Assembly (NCBI GenBank): GCA_023053685.1
Contig: JALIGW010000003.1
Coordinates: 145,071,165 to 145,135,164 of the forward strand
DNA: 64,000 nucleotides
Source of the DNA: Diadophis punctatus similis
Lineage: Eukaryota > Chordata > Lepidosauria > Squamata > Dipsadidae
Direction of reading: 5' to 3'
The translations under genes were made by a program, and so were the position numbers. Positions 40,601 to 49,683 of this stretch are shown here, piece after piece; within the stretch, counting starts at the first letter, position 1; every line of letters begins with the position of its first letter. The notes under the pieces were generated by a model. That model searched no databases, had not been told where the DNA came from, and was given only the letters and a program-made list of their open reading frames with translations.

Positions 40601-40608
40601 ATCCAAGT

Positions 40609-40811
40609 CAGTAGTGGGTTCTAAAACCCGTTGCTACCGGTTTGCACACGCATGCGCGCAATGCTTCTGAGCATGCGCAGAAGCGTCCCAGGCAGGTGGG
40701 CGGAGTGTCCTGGGCGGGTGGGCGGAGCGTCCCGGGTGGGTGGGCGGAGCCTCCCGCCTCCAGTGCTACCGGTTCACAGAACCGGGCTGAACCGGGAACA
40801 ACCCACCGCTG
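40609..40811. mobile_element. hAT MITE with exact 8-bp duplication
   Basis: It begins CAGTAGTGGGTTC and ends gaacaacccaccgCTG, flanked by ATCCAAGT at 40601-40608 and 40812-40819. The interior contains paired 'ctaccggtt' and 'ctaccggttc' blocks, 'gagcatgcgcag', and a tandem 'gggcggagcgtcc' module repeated about four times (40681-40760). 203 bp, non-autonomous. The 100-codon and 66-codon frames here are artefacts. Confidence 0.95.
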
Positions 40812-40819
40812 ATCCAAGT

Positions 40820-41568
40820 TTGAAACAATAAAATAACTAGTGAAAACAACATTTCTGTCTTTACTCTTTAAAAAAATCTTCTCTCTTACATGCAACAAAA
40901 TGAAATTCAAGAACTGACCAACAAATGCTCAAGAGAGGAGGGAGAATCTGCCAGTGGAGCATTAAGTTTCTTTTAAAGAATTACCGGTAGGTAAATACCC
41001 AAACCTGATCAACAACAATTGCATCTTTGGTTGCTGATCTGTCTTGTTATCACACTTATGAAACTACTTTGAATAGACTGAGAAATCCCAAGACTTTAGG
41101 ACAGTGTCATAGAAACGGTTGATATTGACATCATAGAAAGCTATAGACAAAAGAAGCATATCTCTACAAAGCACTTCTCACCGTGTTAGTGAGAAAAATG
41201 GAAAACTAAACACACCTCTGCAAGCATATAAAAAAATTCTACAGCTGTGCAGACTGACACCTGTTTATCAAATTTGAGCCTGTACTGCTGAAAATATAAG
41301 ATATGGGCAATATATTTCTGGTATTGAAAGTCACACTACTTACATAAAAATTGACCAAGCATTATTATTGCATTTAGGCAACAAAGATTTATCATTTATT
41401 TGTAAATTGTTTCATTACTATTATTGTCAATAAACTTAACACTTACTATGATCATTACTTATAAAAAAAGCCTTTGTTATTTTAGTGCAAATTGAGACAA
41501 CCTATAGGTACAAAAGTGTGTACTACCCATTTTTTCAAACTCTTGAAACATGAAAAATTACAAAAATG
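40820..41568. other. AT-rich unique DNA, no gene seen
   Basis: No recognisable gene or repeat up to the DIRS boundary. Confidence 0.55.
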
Positions 41569-41608
41569 GAAGGGGCGTTGGTCTTACCTGATACGCCTCT
41601 TCTCATCA

Positions 41609-41715
41609 GGAGGAGCCAGCAGTCAGGATGGGTTGTCCTCATCCAGTCAGCGATGAGGACCGAGTCTGTCTTTTTTTCTCTTTGCCAGGATCTGCCCTGC
41701 TAGGACCCAGTTTTG
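41609..41715. repeat. DIRS left inverted terminal repeat
   Basis: Starting 'ggaggagccagcagtcagga' and continuing through 'cagtcagcgatgaggaccga', 'ctctttgccaggatctgccc' and 'gacccagttttg', it matches the complement of 46768-46876 with only scattered differences. The outermost 40 bases (41569-41608, ggggcgttggtcttacctga...) are not in the right repeat; their complement is in the internal region. Confidence 0.93.
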
Positions 41716-42054
41716 GTGAATCTGAAGACTAGACCCGGCATGGCAATAAGCAGTTCATCCCCTACAAGGTAGAGCTCCCATCCTGTATTGACTGTCTCTA
41801 GGTTCAACTCTCGTCTCTAAGGTGAGTAGCCCTAGTGTCATATCCAGTGATAGTCATATGAGTCCAATCCGGAGATAAGTCGAATCCAAATAAGGGAATT
41901 GTGTCAACTGGAATAAATTGTGTGCAATGTCCAGATACGAATGCAGAGTCGCATAAAATATCCAAACCAGAATGATGTCGAGATACCAACTGAACTGTCC
42001 AATAGATATAAAGAAATAATCTTGAATATCGAATGGGGGGGACTGACTGCTGGT

Positions 42055-42135
42055 TCATCCTGATGAGAAGAGGCGTATCAGGTAAGACCAATGCCCTTCT
42101 CCATTGTGGGAGGAGCCAGCAGTCAGGATGGGACA
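42055..42135. repeat. DIRS internal complementary region
   Basis: Positions 42057-42105 are complementary to the left outer end (41565-41610: gatgagaagaggcgtatcag, gtaagaccaatgcccttct). Positions 42103-42133 are complementary to the right outer end (attgtgggaggagccagcag, tcaggatggg). The two halves meet at 'ccatt'. In DIRS elements such a region is proposed to template or align the joined ends during formation of the circular intermediate (established model). Additional self-complementarity occurs just outside it ('gactgctggttcatcctgat'). Confidence 0.93.
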
Positions 42136-42181
42136 TACCAAAGCCCCCAAGTCCCAATGGGTGGGAAAAGTCAGAAGAAAT

Positions 42182-43342
42182 TCAAGATCTGTCTTCCACG
42201 ACTCTTTGCAGCACCCTTCTGCCGAATGCCGCGTCAGTGGACACGAATCGGTCGATTTTATAGTGCCTGATGAATTGGGAGGGCGACGCCCAGGTAGCCG
42301 CCCGGCACAGTTCTTCCAATGTCGACTGAGTCGCCCAGGCCGCCGAGGTGGCCGCACTGCGCGTTGAGTGGGCAGTGATGCCCGCTGGGTGTGGAAGAGA
42401 TGATAGTTCGTAGGCCTTGGCGATGGTGCCCCTAATCCATCGGCCAATGGTTGTAGAAGAGACATTGAGTCCCTGGGAGTGCAATAAGAAGGCCACCAGG
42501 AGAGACTCCGTCTTCCTGAAGGGACATGTTCTCTTGATATATATTCGGAGAGCCCTCCGCACGTCCAGAGTGTGCCAAAGTTTCTCCAAAGGGTGCGTGG
42601 GGCGCGCACAAAAGGAGGGCAGCACTAACTCCTGTGCCCGATGGAATGGCGAGTTGACCTTCGGGATAAAAGGAGGATCTAACCTAAGCATCACTCGGTC
42701 TTCTTCTGTGACCGAAAGTGCGGAAAGCTCTGAAATCCTCCTGGCCGAAGTAATGGCCAGAAGAAAACCCACCTTGAATGAAAGGTGCCGAAGAGAGGCC
42801 TCCCTCAGAGGTTCATATGGCGGGCCGGTGAGGGATTTAAGTACCTTACGTAGATCCCACGTGGGATGTCGATGGATCACCGGTGGTCTCAAATTTGATG
42901 CCCTTTTCAAGAATCGCCGAACCGTCGGAAATTGCAACAGGGACTCAAAATGACCGCACATCAGAACCGAAGAAAGAGCCTCCACCTGGCGCCGTACAGT
43001 GTTTGGTGAAAGGCCTTTAGCGAGACCAGCCTGTAAGAATCTCAAGATTTTTGGGAGAGGGACCCTCAGTGTAGAGAGACCCTCGGACGAGCACGAAGCA
43101 TAAAACGCCTTCCACATTGTGGAGTATATCCTCTCCGTGGAAGGACAGTGGGACGTCTGAATGATCAGTATGACATCCTGGTCATACAGTTGGCTGCTCA
43201 AAGTGCCCCGCTCAACCACCAGGCGGTCAGTTGACAATAATGAGTCTCCCACCAGACAAGGGAGAGTCTCACGCGTGGAGGCACCAAGACCCGGAGCGGA
43301 GATGAACCTCGGCCGGACTTCTGGAATGGAAGGAGGAACCAC
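42182..43342 (-). CDS. DIRS tyrosine recombinase, open frame of 386 codons
   Basis: An uninterrupted frame encodes a phage-integrase-type tyrosine recombinase. The N-terminal SAM-like core-binding region lies at about residues 55-150 ('CPSTERIYSTMWKAFYASC', 'LSPNTVRRQVEALSSVL'). The catalytic domain follows at about 165-375. The family catalytic set appears present: box I arginine at residue 201/202 in 'ITSARRISELSAL', H325 and R328 in 'ITAHSTRSAATSAAW', a tryptophan at 351 in the usual H/W position, and the nucleophile candidate Y361 in 'FIRHYKIDRF'. In DIRS elements this enzyme is thought to recombine the circular DNA copy into the genome. The first 40 or so residues overlap the end of the RT region in another frame, so the chosen methionine is arbitrary; the true protein may have been longer or fused. 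It ends at an in-frame stop just before the internal complementary region. Whether it is expressed or active is unknown. Confidence 0.88.
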   Translation of the reverse strand: MVPPSIPEVRPRFISAPGLGASTRETLPCLVGDSLLSTDRLVVERGTLSSQLYDQDVILIIQTSHCPSTERIYSTMWKAFYASCSSEGLSTLRVPLPKILRFLQAGLAKGLSPNTVRRQVEALSSVLMCGHFESLLQFPTVRRFLKRASNLRPPVIHRHPTWDLRKVLKSLTGPPYEPLREASLRHLSFKVGFLLAITSARRISELSALSVTEEDRVMLRLDPPFIPKVNSPFHRAQELVLPSFCARPTHPLEKLWHTLDVRRALRIYIKRTCPFRKTESLLVAFLLHSQGLNVSSTTIGRWIRGTIAKAYELSSLPHPAGITAHSTRSAATSAAWATQSTLEELCRAATWASPSQFIRHYKIDRFVSTDAAFGRRVLQRVVEDRS

Positions 43343-44285
43343 TGTAGTTCCCTAGCGTGGAGGCAGGCCCAGGGGTTGACAGATATACAAGATATCATCT
43401 TCCCCAGAAGGCTCAACAACACCGAAAGAGGAACCCTGCACTCACTGGTGACCTGTGACGCCAGACCACTAATGCTGTCCTGGCGCTCTTGTGACAAAGC
43501 AACCCTGCACGCTAAGGAATCAATAACAGTTCCTAAGTGACTGATGGATGTGGAAGGAGCCAAGTGACTCTTGTCCAGATTTATAGAAAAACCGTGGAGT
43601 CGCAGAGTGTCTATAGTTACCTGCAGGTGCTGGAGCACAAGATGTTTAGAAGCGCATGCACCAAGATGTCATCCAGGTAACACTGGACACGCACGGGGAG
43701 GGAACGCAAGTGGGCCACCAGAGCCGCTAGCACCTTAGTAAACACCCTAGGGGCAGATGACAGCCCGAAGGGTAGGGCTCTATATTGGAAATGCCTACCT
43801 GCATAGCAAAACCGAAGGTATTTGCGGTGGCTGATGTGAAATGGGGATATGCAGGTAGGCTTCTGTTAGGTCCTGAGATGCCATGAAATCTCCCCGGCGG
43901 ATGCACATCAGGATGGACTGGAGGGTATGCATCTTGAACTTCCTATATTTTAAGTAGGAGTTCAGACGCTTCAAATCTAGGATTGCCCTCCATCCCCAGA
44001 GGTTTTAGGGACCACAAATAGGATGGAATAAAACCCCTGTCCCTGATGGTCCAGGGGCACCTGTTGGATGGTCCGAATATCCAACAGATGTTGTACAGCC
44101 GCATCCATGAAAGCCCTCTTTGAAGGGATCCTGGAGTTGGAACATCGAATGAAAAACCTCGGGGGAAGGGAAAGAAATTCCAGAGACAAACCATGGCAGA
44201 TAGTGTCCAGGACCCAGGCGTCCTGAGTGGTCTGGGACCAGGCCGAGGCGAACCTGGCTAGCCAACCCCCAATAGGCAAGTCTAA
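43200..44285 (-). pseudogene. DIRS reverse transcriptase relic; RNase H apparently lost
   Basis: Three or more frames carry successive pieces of a DIRS reverse transcriptase. The N-terminal part is 'GGWLARFASAWSQTTQDAWV' and 'GFYSILFVVPKTSG' (44279-43990). The fingers/palm 'ILDLKRLNSYLKYRKFKM' follows a frameshift near 43990. The palm 'ALPFGLSSAPRVFTKVL' and the catalytic 'YLDDIL' (near 43675-43660) follow another near 43850. The post-palm 'HGFSINLDKSHLAPSTSISH' and 'LSLLGKMISCISVNPWACLH' follow a third near 43635 and run to 43198. Y-L-D-D, the metal-binding motif, is intact locally. After 'RLSLVWW' only about 40 codons separate RT from the recombinase, too few for an RNase H domain, so an internal deletion is inferred. 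The copy cannot make functional RT. Confidence 0.85.
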
Positions 44286-45964
44286 CTACCTACCACTTGC
44301 CTCTTCTGAAGGGTCTGCCACTGGAGCCTCCCCGGCCCTGTTTCTTAAATTGTCTCCCCCTCCCAGGTCTGTCATGCTGAGATCTAGTGTGAGACCCATA
44401 CTGACCTGGGGCCCGGGGAAAACTGGAGCCCTGGTCGACCTGACGAAAGGGCTGCTGAAAAAAGGATGGCTGTCTCGGAAGTCCCCATCTGGAAGAACTT
44501 TCTTACGGTCTCGAGACTCGATGAGGATGGGCTCGAGAGTCTCTGAAGAACTGAGGACCGCGGATGGGCCCCGATGCTAATCGCCATTTATGTTTCATAT
44601 CGGCGGACTATTGTTTGAGCCAATTCATGTCTCGCGACCACTGTCACCGCCATGGCTTGTGAGGCAAAGCGAGAAGCGTGCAACATTGAATCTGCCAGAA
44701 ATTGAGTTGCAGCAAAGACCTTGTTGAGGTCTTGTTGGGCGCGGATGTTATCAACCGGGATATGGTCCTGGATCTGGCAGAGCCAAATCAACGTCGCTCT
44801 CGCAAAGAAGGATGACGTTGAGGAAGCCTTGACGGACCAGGCTGCTGCCTGATGGGCTTGCAGCAATGCCTTCTCCGTCTTTCTCTCCTCCGGTTTAAGT
44901 AATTCCTCGGACTCCCCAGGCATTGCAGTATGGGTGTGCAGGGCCAATACTGGGGCATCTATCGAAGGGATGGCTAAGAGATCCAACAACTCATCGGCAA
45001 CGTTGAAAAATTTGCGGTCAAGAGAGGTGGGGGCAGGACCCGCAGCTGGAGATGCCCACTGGTTCTTGACTGTCTCTAGAAATAGAGATGGAGTCGGTAC
45101 AAAATCTGTTTCCTGGGGAGCTATCGAGAAGAGCGGGTCCCCTAGTGGCTGGTCAGAGGCAGAAGGTTTTGCCGGGGGGGTTGCCAGACCGGAAGCTGCC
45201 CTAGCCTTGTAGAGGAGGGATTTATATAGGCCCAGTGGAAAAAGGCCCAAAGCATAAGGCTGCTCCGGTGCCACCTCCTCGTCTTCTGACAGCTCAAGAT
45301 CATATTGCTCGTCAGCCCCTGCCCACTCCTGTGGGTCCTCTATATCTGAAACGTCTGACAACTCGGCCCTATCCAGGATCCTGGAGCTGGGACTGGGTCG
45401 GGATCCCGACCACTGAGAGGCGGGCCCCTTTCCCTGATGGTCTGGAAGGGAAGCCGCTAAATTGTAAATTAGCTGAGATGCTTTGCTGCAAGCAGCAGCA
45501 ATCCACTGTTGTACGGTGGCTGCGTCAAAGGCCACGGGCATGGCGGTCCCCGTAGACGGGATATTGGCCTCACTGGCCGGATTGGTCATAGACTGCGACT
45601 TGGAGGAGTCAAGGCCTTCGGCCAGAGACCCCTGGGAGGGTTGGGGAGATATTCCTAACCCCGAAGGTCCCCAAAGCTGCAGGTCTGGCCTTGGTAATGC
45701 CGTGTTATCCAGGGCCAAGGGATCATCATTGGCCACCATGGGGGCAGTGGTATCTGTAATTACATTGGTGCCTTGCCCACGTACTGATGAAGCCCTAGCC
45801 GCGTTGCGGCTGAAGCTCTTTTGAAGGGCTTTGTCCCTCCTTCTCTCATCCCTGTCAGAGGTCCTATGCCCGTGGGACTGCCTATTTGTCTCTGAGGAAC
45901 TCGCAGTCTCTTCATCCGGGGGGGAGCGTGATTGGTCTTTTTTAACCTCTTTCCCCCCCCGCAC
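44285..45964 (-). pseudogene. DIRS gag-like frame (458 codons) plus a shifted basic tail
   Basis: From 45964 to 44588 an open frame of 458 codons encodes a gag-like protein. It has a charged, Ser/Arg-rich N terminus (to about residue 65), a Pro/Ser-rich middle, an acidic stretch ('LSDVSDIEDPQEW', 'DLELSEDEE', about 200-235) and an Ala-rich helical C-terminal domain (about 300-455, 'LDRKFFNVADELLDLL', 'SSTSSFFARATLIWLCQIQD'). No CCHC zinc knuckle is visible. After the stop at 44588, a shifted frame continues as an Arg/Gly-rich tail down to about 44285 ('RPGRGRQFKKQGRGGS'), with a further stop near 44515, so the native gag was probably longer. Gag proteins package element RNA (family knowledge). 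The start at 45964 is the first methionine of the frame; DIRS gags vary widely, so the N terminus is uncertain. Confidence 0.75.
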
Positions 45965-46767
45965 ACTGGTTTCGCAGAAGATGGAGGAGCCTCCGCCACC
46001 TTAGAACTGCCTGGGAGCCTGTTATTTTCCCTGAGCTTGCAGGCCCATTACAATGTAAAAGGGCTGAGGAACTGCTGGGGCGGTGGTCCTGTTCCTCCCC
46101 TCCCCCTGGGCCTTCGCCAATTGCCCTTTCTGGGGCAAGGAATAAGGCACCTGCCCGAGGGCAATTAAGACGCGCGCAGTTAACATTAGTGGGGGGGAGG
46201 CTTAGCTGTACCCAGCTGATCACTTGTTAAGAAGCTCTCCTCTTATCTCCGATCGTCAAAGTTTACGGGCAAACCGTGAGCCTATGGCTCTAGCAGCTGC
46301 AGAGAGCTCCGATGTTAGACAGGGAAAACTGCGAGCTTTCGCTCCAGCAGCACTTCCCAATCGGGCTCTAGGCCACAGGCACGCACGCTCAAGTTGCTAT
46401 TCGATGGGTGGGGCTGGCTGGAGAGCGATTAGGCCTCAAGCGCTAAGCGCCGAAGCATGCTTTTGGAGGCTCCTGGTGATCGGCAAATCTGATAAGGGCC
46501 GACAAACAGCTGATTTAGAAGAATCGCTTGCTTCACAGTCAAAGAATCAATTAGCGTGCTGTAGAGGATCCTGGGATCTACTCTTCATGGCAGAAGAGCC
46601 GAAGCCCTGTATTCAATGCCACGGTGCCCTCACACCCAAATAGTCTGACATATGATGGTATTATACTGAAGAGAAAATTTGGAATCCAATGGGTCTACTC
46701 AATACGAGAGGAACGAACAGTAAGAATGGGAGCAATTTGCCACAATCTGCTCTGCTGAGGACCAAGT
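45965..46767 (-). other. DIRS leader region upstream of gag
   Basis: This lies between the right terminal repeat and the gag start. It holds no convincing frame and probably includes the 5' leader. A 20-base segment on the plus strand at 46696-46715 resembles the universally conserved sarcin-ricin loop of large-subunit rRNA (see findings). Confidence 0.5.
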
Positions 46768-46876
46768 CAAAACTGGGTCCCAGCAGGGCAGATCCTGGCA
46801 AAGAGAAAAACAGATAGACTCGGTCCTCATCGCTGACTGGACAAGGACAACCCATCCTGACTGCTGGCTCCTCCCA
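46768..46876. repeat. DIRS right inverted terminal repeat
   Basis: Complementary to 41609-41715. It reads caaaactgggtcccagcagg, then gcagatcctggcaaagagaa, and ends 'ctgactgctggctcctccc'; the outermost bases 'acaatgg' extend to 46882. In DIRS elements the end upstream of gag normally carries the promoter (inference for this copy). Confidence 0.93.
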
Positions 46877-46882
46877 CAATGG

Positions 46883-47091
46883 AAAATATGTTATCTACTA
46901 GCAAGTGAAAGATTAAAACTAATTTTGTTTACTATAATTAAAGTTAGTAAATCTCAACTTTCCCAGATTACAAAAATAATTTATACATTTTGTAGTAATA
47001 CGATCAAAATAATGGCCAATTTCATAATCATACTGTTATCTATTTATTAAATTTATTGGACACCTGACTCCATCCCAGGATTACCGTATTT
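46883..47091. other. AT-rich spacer between two elements
   Basis: No gene or repeat recognised. Confidence 0.5.
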
Positions 47092-47420
47092 TTCGGAGTA
47101 TAGGACGCACCTTTTTACTCCCAAAAAGGGGGTCAAAAAGTGGGTGCGTCCTATACACCGAATGCAGCCCCCAACCCCCCCAGCCCCCACCCTTTGGAGG
47201 TTTTCCCCGCCGCCCGCCGCTGCCTCCGCCACCGCCGCTTGCCCCCCCCGCTGCTTGCCCCCGCCGTCCCCGCTGTTGCTTGCCGCCGCCACCACCGCTG
47301 CTTGCCCCCGCCACCCATTCCTGAGCTAGCATGAAATCTAGCACCCCAGTCCTTTCGAGGTGCCACCGCTCCGCTTCGATCCCCACCGCTGCCCGCTTGC
47401 GAGCGAGCGGGCGTGCGAGC

Positions 47421-47778
47421 AGGCGAAGCGCGGCGGCAGGCAGGTGTCTTGGAAGCGCCGAGGGCAGCACGCGCGTCCGGGATGCACCTTTCTGTGCTTT
47501 CCGCTTAGCCGGCAGCAGCGGGCGCAGCGAGTCCCGTCCTCACACGCGTCCCCGGCGCTTGCTGTGGCGACGCTGTTTTCTCCAAGACCTTTGTCTACTG
47601 CTCCTTCTCCGAGACAAAGGTCTCGGAGAAAACAGCGTCGCCACAGCAAGCGCCGGGGACGCGCGTGGGGACGGAACTTGCTGCGCCCGCTGCTGCCGGC
47701 TAAGCGAGAAGGGCATCCCGGATGCGCGTGCTGCCCTCGGCGCTTCCAAAACACCTTCCTGTCGCCGCGCTTCGCCTG
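47421..47778. repeat. Large GC-rich palindrome, arms about 170 bp
   Basis: The left arm 47421-47596 and right arm 47612-47778 are near-exact complements around a 15-base loop. Matching blocks include 'aggcgaagcgcggcg', 'ttggaagcgccgagggcagc', 'gccggcagcagcgggcgcag' and 'cgcttgctgtggcgacgctg', then 'ttttctcc'. A few substitutions and short gaps separate the arms. It could form a very stable cruciform or RNA hairpin. The origin of the unit is not recognised. Confidence 0.92.
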
Positions 47779-47910
47779 CTTCCTCAGCTGCTCTTCTCTA
47801 GCGAGCGCTCTTTGGCCGGGAAAACCAGGAGCCGCCGCTTTCGCCGCAGATCTGCTCAGCTCAAGTTGCAGCCCTTGAGCTTCAGGAGGGAACTGGCTGC
47901 GAGACCGGGA

Positions 47911-48290
47911 GGACTTGTGGACTTCAACTCTAGCTAGCATGACTGGAGGAGGAATTCTGGGAGTTGAAGTCCACAAGTCTTAAACTTGCCAAGGGGGTGC
48001 AAGGGTCTTCAAACTTGTGGACTTCAACTCCCAGAATTCCTCCTCCAGTCATGCTAGCTCAGGAATTGGAGTTGAAGTCCACAAGTCTTAAAGCTGTCAA
48101 GTTTGAAGACCCCTGGGTTAGGGGTGCAAGGGTCTTCAAACTTGGCAAGACTTTTTACAACCATGTACACTTTTTGCAAACTTCGAACTTGACAGCTTTA
48201 AGACTTGTGGACTTCAACTCCCATTCCTGAGCTAGCATGACTGGAGAAGGAATTCTGGGAGTTGAAGTCCACAAGTCTTAAAGCTGTCAA
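47911..48290. repeat. Cluster of alternating inverted copies of the ttgaagtccacaagtctta hairpin unit
   Basis: The unit 'acttgtggacttcaactccc' and its complement 'gggagttgaagtccacaagt' appear six or more times in alternating orientation (about 47911, 47960, 48015, 48070, 48203, 48258). They share spacers such as 'atgctagctcaggaatt' and 'ggtcttcaaacttg'. The flanking 'tgtaaaaagtgtacatggtt' and its inverse at 48150-48172 form an outer pair. This looks like successive insertion or fold-back duplication of a MITE. Confidence 0.85.
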
Positions 48291-48478
48291 GTTTGAAGTT
48301 TGTAAAAAGTGTACATGGTTGTAAAAAGTATACATGGTTGTAAAAAGTATTCTGCTACACTGGTATTTTATTAAATAATATATTACTACACCATTTGGTT
48401 CAGAATACTTTTTTCCTTGTTTTCCTCCTCTAAAATCTAGGTGCGTCCTATACTCAGGTGCATCCTATACATACAGTA

Positions 48479-49675
48479 TATAATATCTTCAGTGTTGACA
48501 CAGTCTACCAATTGAACACAAATTCATTGAAGAGTGTAATCACACGTTTATGAATATCAAATATAAGATATTTGATATATAAGATATTTGTGATATAAAT
48601 TATGAATGTTATATATATTTCCATTTCACACACAACTACAATGCAACTCAGAATAACTGTATTGGCTTTTTACATATTTTATCTTTTATACCAAACTTCA
48701 TTGTGTCCTATATCTTCTTGTGCTTTTAATTTGTCATGTATCAAAATGGATGCATGGACATTTTTATAGAAATGATACTAATGCTAGCATGGAACAAGGG
48801 AAAAACTATTTTAAAAAGTAGTATTTCTTTGTATTAATAAGCAGGACAAAGTACACTTATCTACCTACTATCAAAAACATGACTGCTGATTTATATGAAC
48901 ATAAAGCTAGTTATAATACTTGTTGTTCTTACAAGTTCAAATTTCAGATGAGTTTAAATTTATATAGCACTTTTTCAGTGGGCTGTAGCTGATACCGTCC
49001 ACAACAAGTATTAAATTACATCATCAAACACGATAGTCAAAAACTTCTCTCTTCTCTCTCTTTATGAAACTTCTTGATAACTTAAGAGTAGTTCCTTAGC
49101 AGGCTGTGGGCTACAAAATTACTGTCATGGATAAGTGCCATTTCCTATTAAATAGAACTTACAAACATAATTTTTTCTGACATTGAGAAATCATGTAAAC
49201 CTAACTTTCCCCTTTGTGCTGAAGTTACGTGCAGATCAATTCTCTTCAAATGCTGTCTAGAGTCCTCAATATCAAATTATGTACAATATTTCTAGGACAA
49301 ATTGGATTGTTAGGATTTTCAAAACAGTTATACCCCATAATCTTACTTTTAATTCTTGAAAATATCAACTAATGATTAAGCATATCCAAAACTGACATAA
49401 AAAGAATGAGGACTGATCTCTCTTCTTTCCTTTGATTCAGTAATGAGAGCTAGGAATAGTGAAACATGCTCAAAGGGATGCTGTGTTTCTTAGTGTGTCT
49501 TCTGTAAAACAGGAACATTAAAGGCTCATGCCACTGGCTAGTTGAGGACAAATGAGATCAATATTGTTAAAAACTTTGATCTAATGGCGTGACCATAGTT
49601 CTCTTCCAATAAGAACAACAGTACTTGACCAAAATTAGATTTTTCAGAAATTATGATTATTTACTGGGATAGAAC
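48479..49675. other. AT-rich unique DNA, no gene seen
   Basis: No recognisable gene. A short direct/inverted motif 'atatcaaatataagatattt' lies at 48556-48600. Confidence 0.55.
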
Positions 49676-49683
49676 CTATATAT

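Larger units (their letters stand above)
41569..46882 (-). mobile_element. DIRS-type tyrosine-recombinase retrotransposon, nearly full length
   Basis: Order on the minus strand: right inverted terminal repeat (46768-46876), leader, gag-like frame, reverse transcriptase, tyrosine recombinase, internal complementary region (about 42055-42135), then left terminal repeat (41609-41715). This is the DIRS plan: inverted termini, no LTRs, no DDE integrase, and a tyrosine recombinase that is thought to integrate a circular DNA intermediate. No flanking target duplication was seen, as expected for the order. The copy is damaged: gag is broken near its 3' end, RT has at least three frameshifts and RNase H seems deleted, while the recombinase frame is open. 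The boundaries come from the internal complementary region, which joins the complements of both ends at a shared 'ccatt'. Related fragments lie at 28138-28200 and 36119-36780. Confidence 0.92.
47094..48476. mobile_element. TA-flanked element (CCGTATTTTTCGGAGTATA family), 1.38-kb copy
   Basis: The left end ccgtatttttcggagtatag carries the subterminal gacgcacc. The right end (gtgcgtcctatactcaggtg, then 'catcctatacatacag') is inverted. It is bounded by TA at 47092-47093 and 48477-48478. Inside are a GC-rich Pro/Ala-like tract (47160-47340), a giant palindrome (47421-47778) and a cluster of hairpin-MITE copies (47911-48290). No transposase is encoded; all frames here (up to 212 codons) are shadows of GC-rich palindromic DNA. 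Confidence 0.82.

Noticed and set aside
42417..42953. Plus-strand frame of 178 codons
   Set aside because: It is the antisense shadow of the tyrosine recombinase.
44588..45964. A 458-codon frame considered as a host gene
   Set aside because: It lies between DIRS terminal repeats directly upstream of DIRS RT on the same strand, and its composition fits a retroelement gag.
46661..46879. Minus-strand frame of 72 codons starting in the DIRS terminal repeat
   Set aside because: It begins within the inverted repeat and the same start occurs at 42104 in the internal complementary region, so it reflects the repeat rather than a protein.
47338..47976. Frame of 212 codons and its opposite-strand partners
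   Set aside because: They lie on the two arms of a GC-rich palindrome, so similar frames appear on both strands; no recognisable domain.
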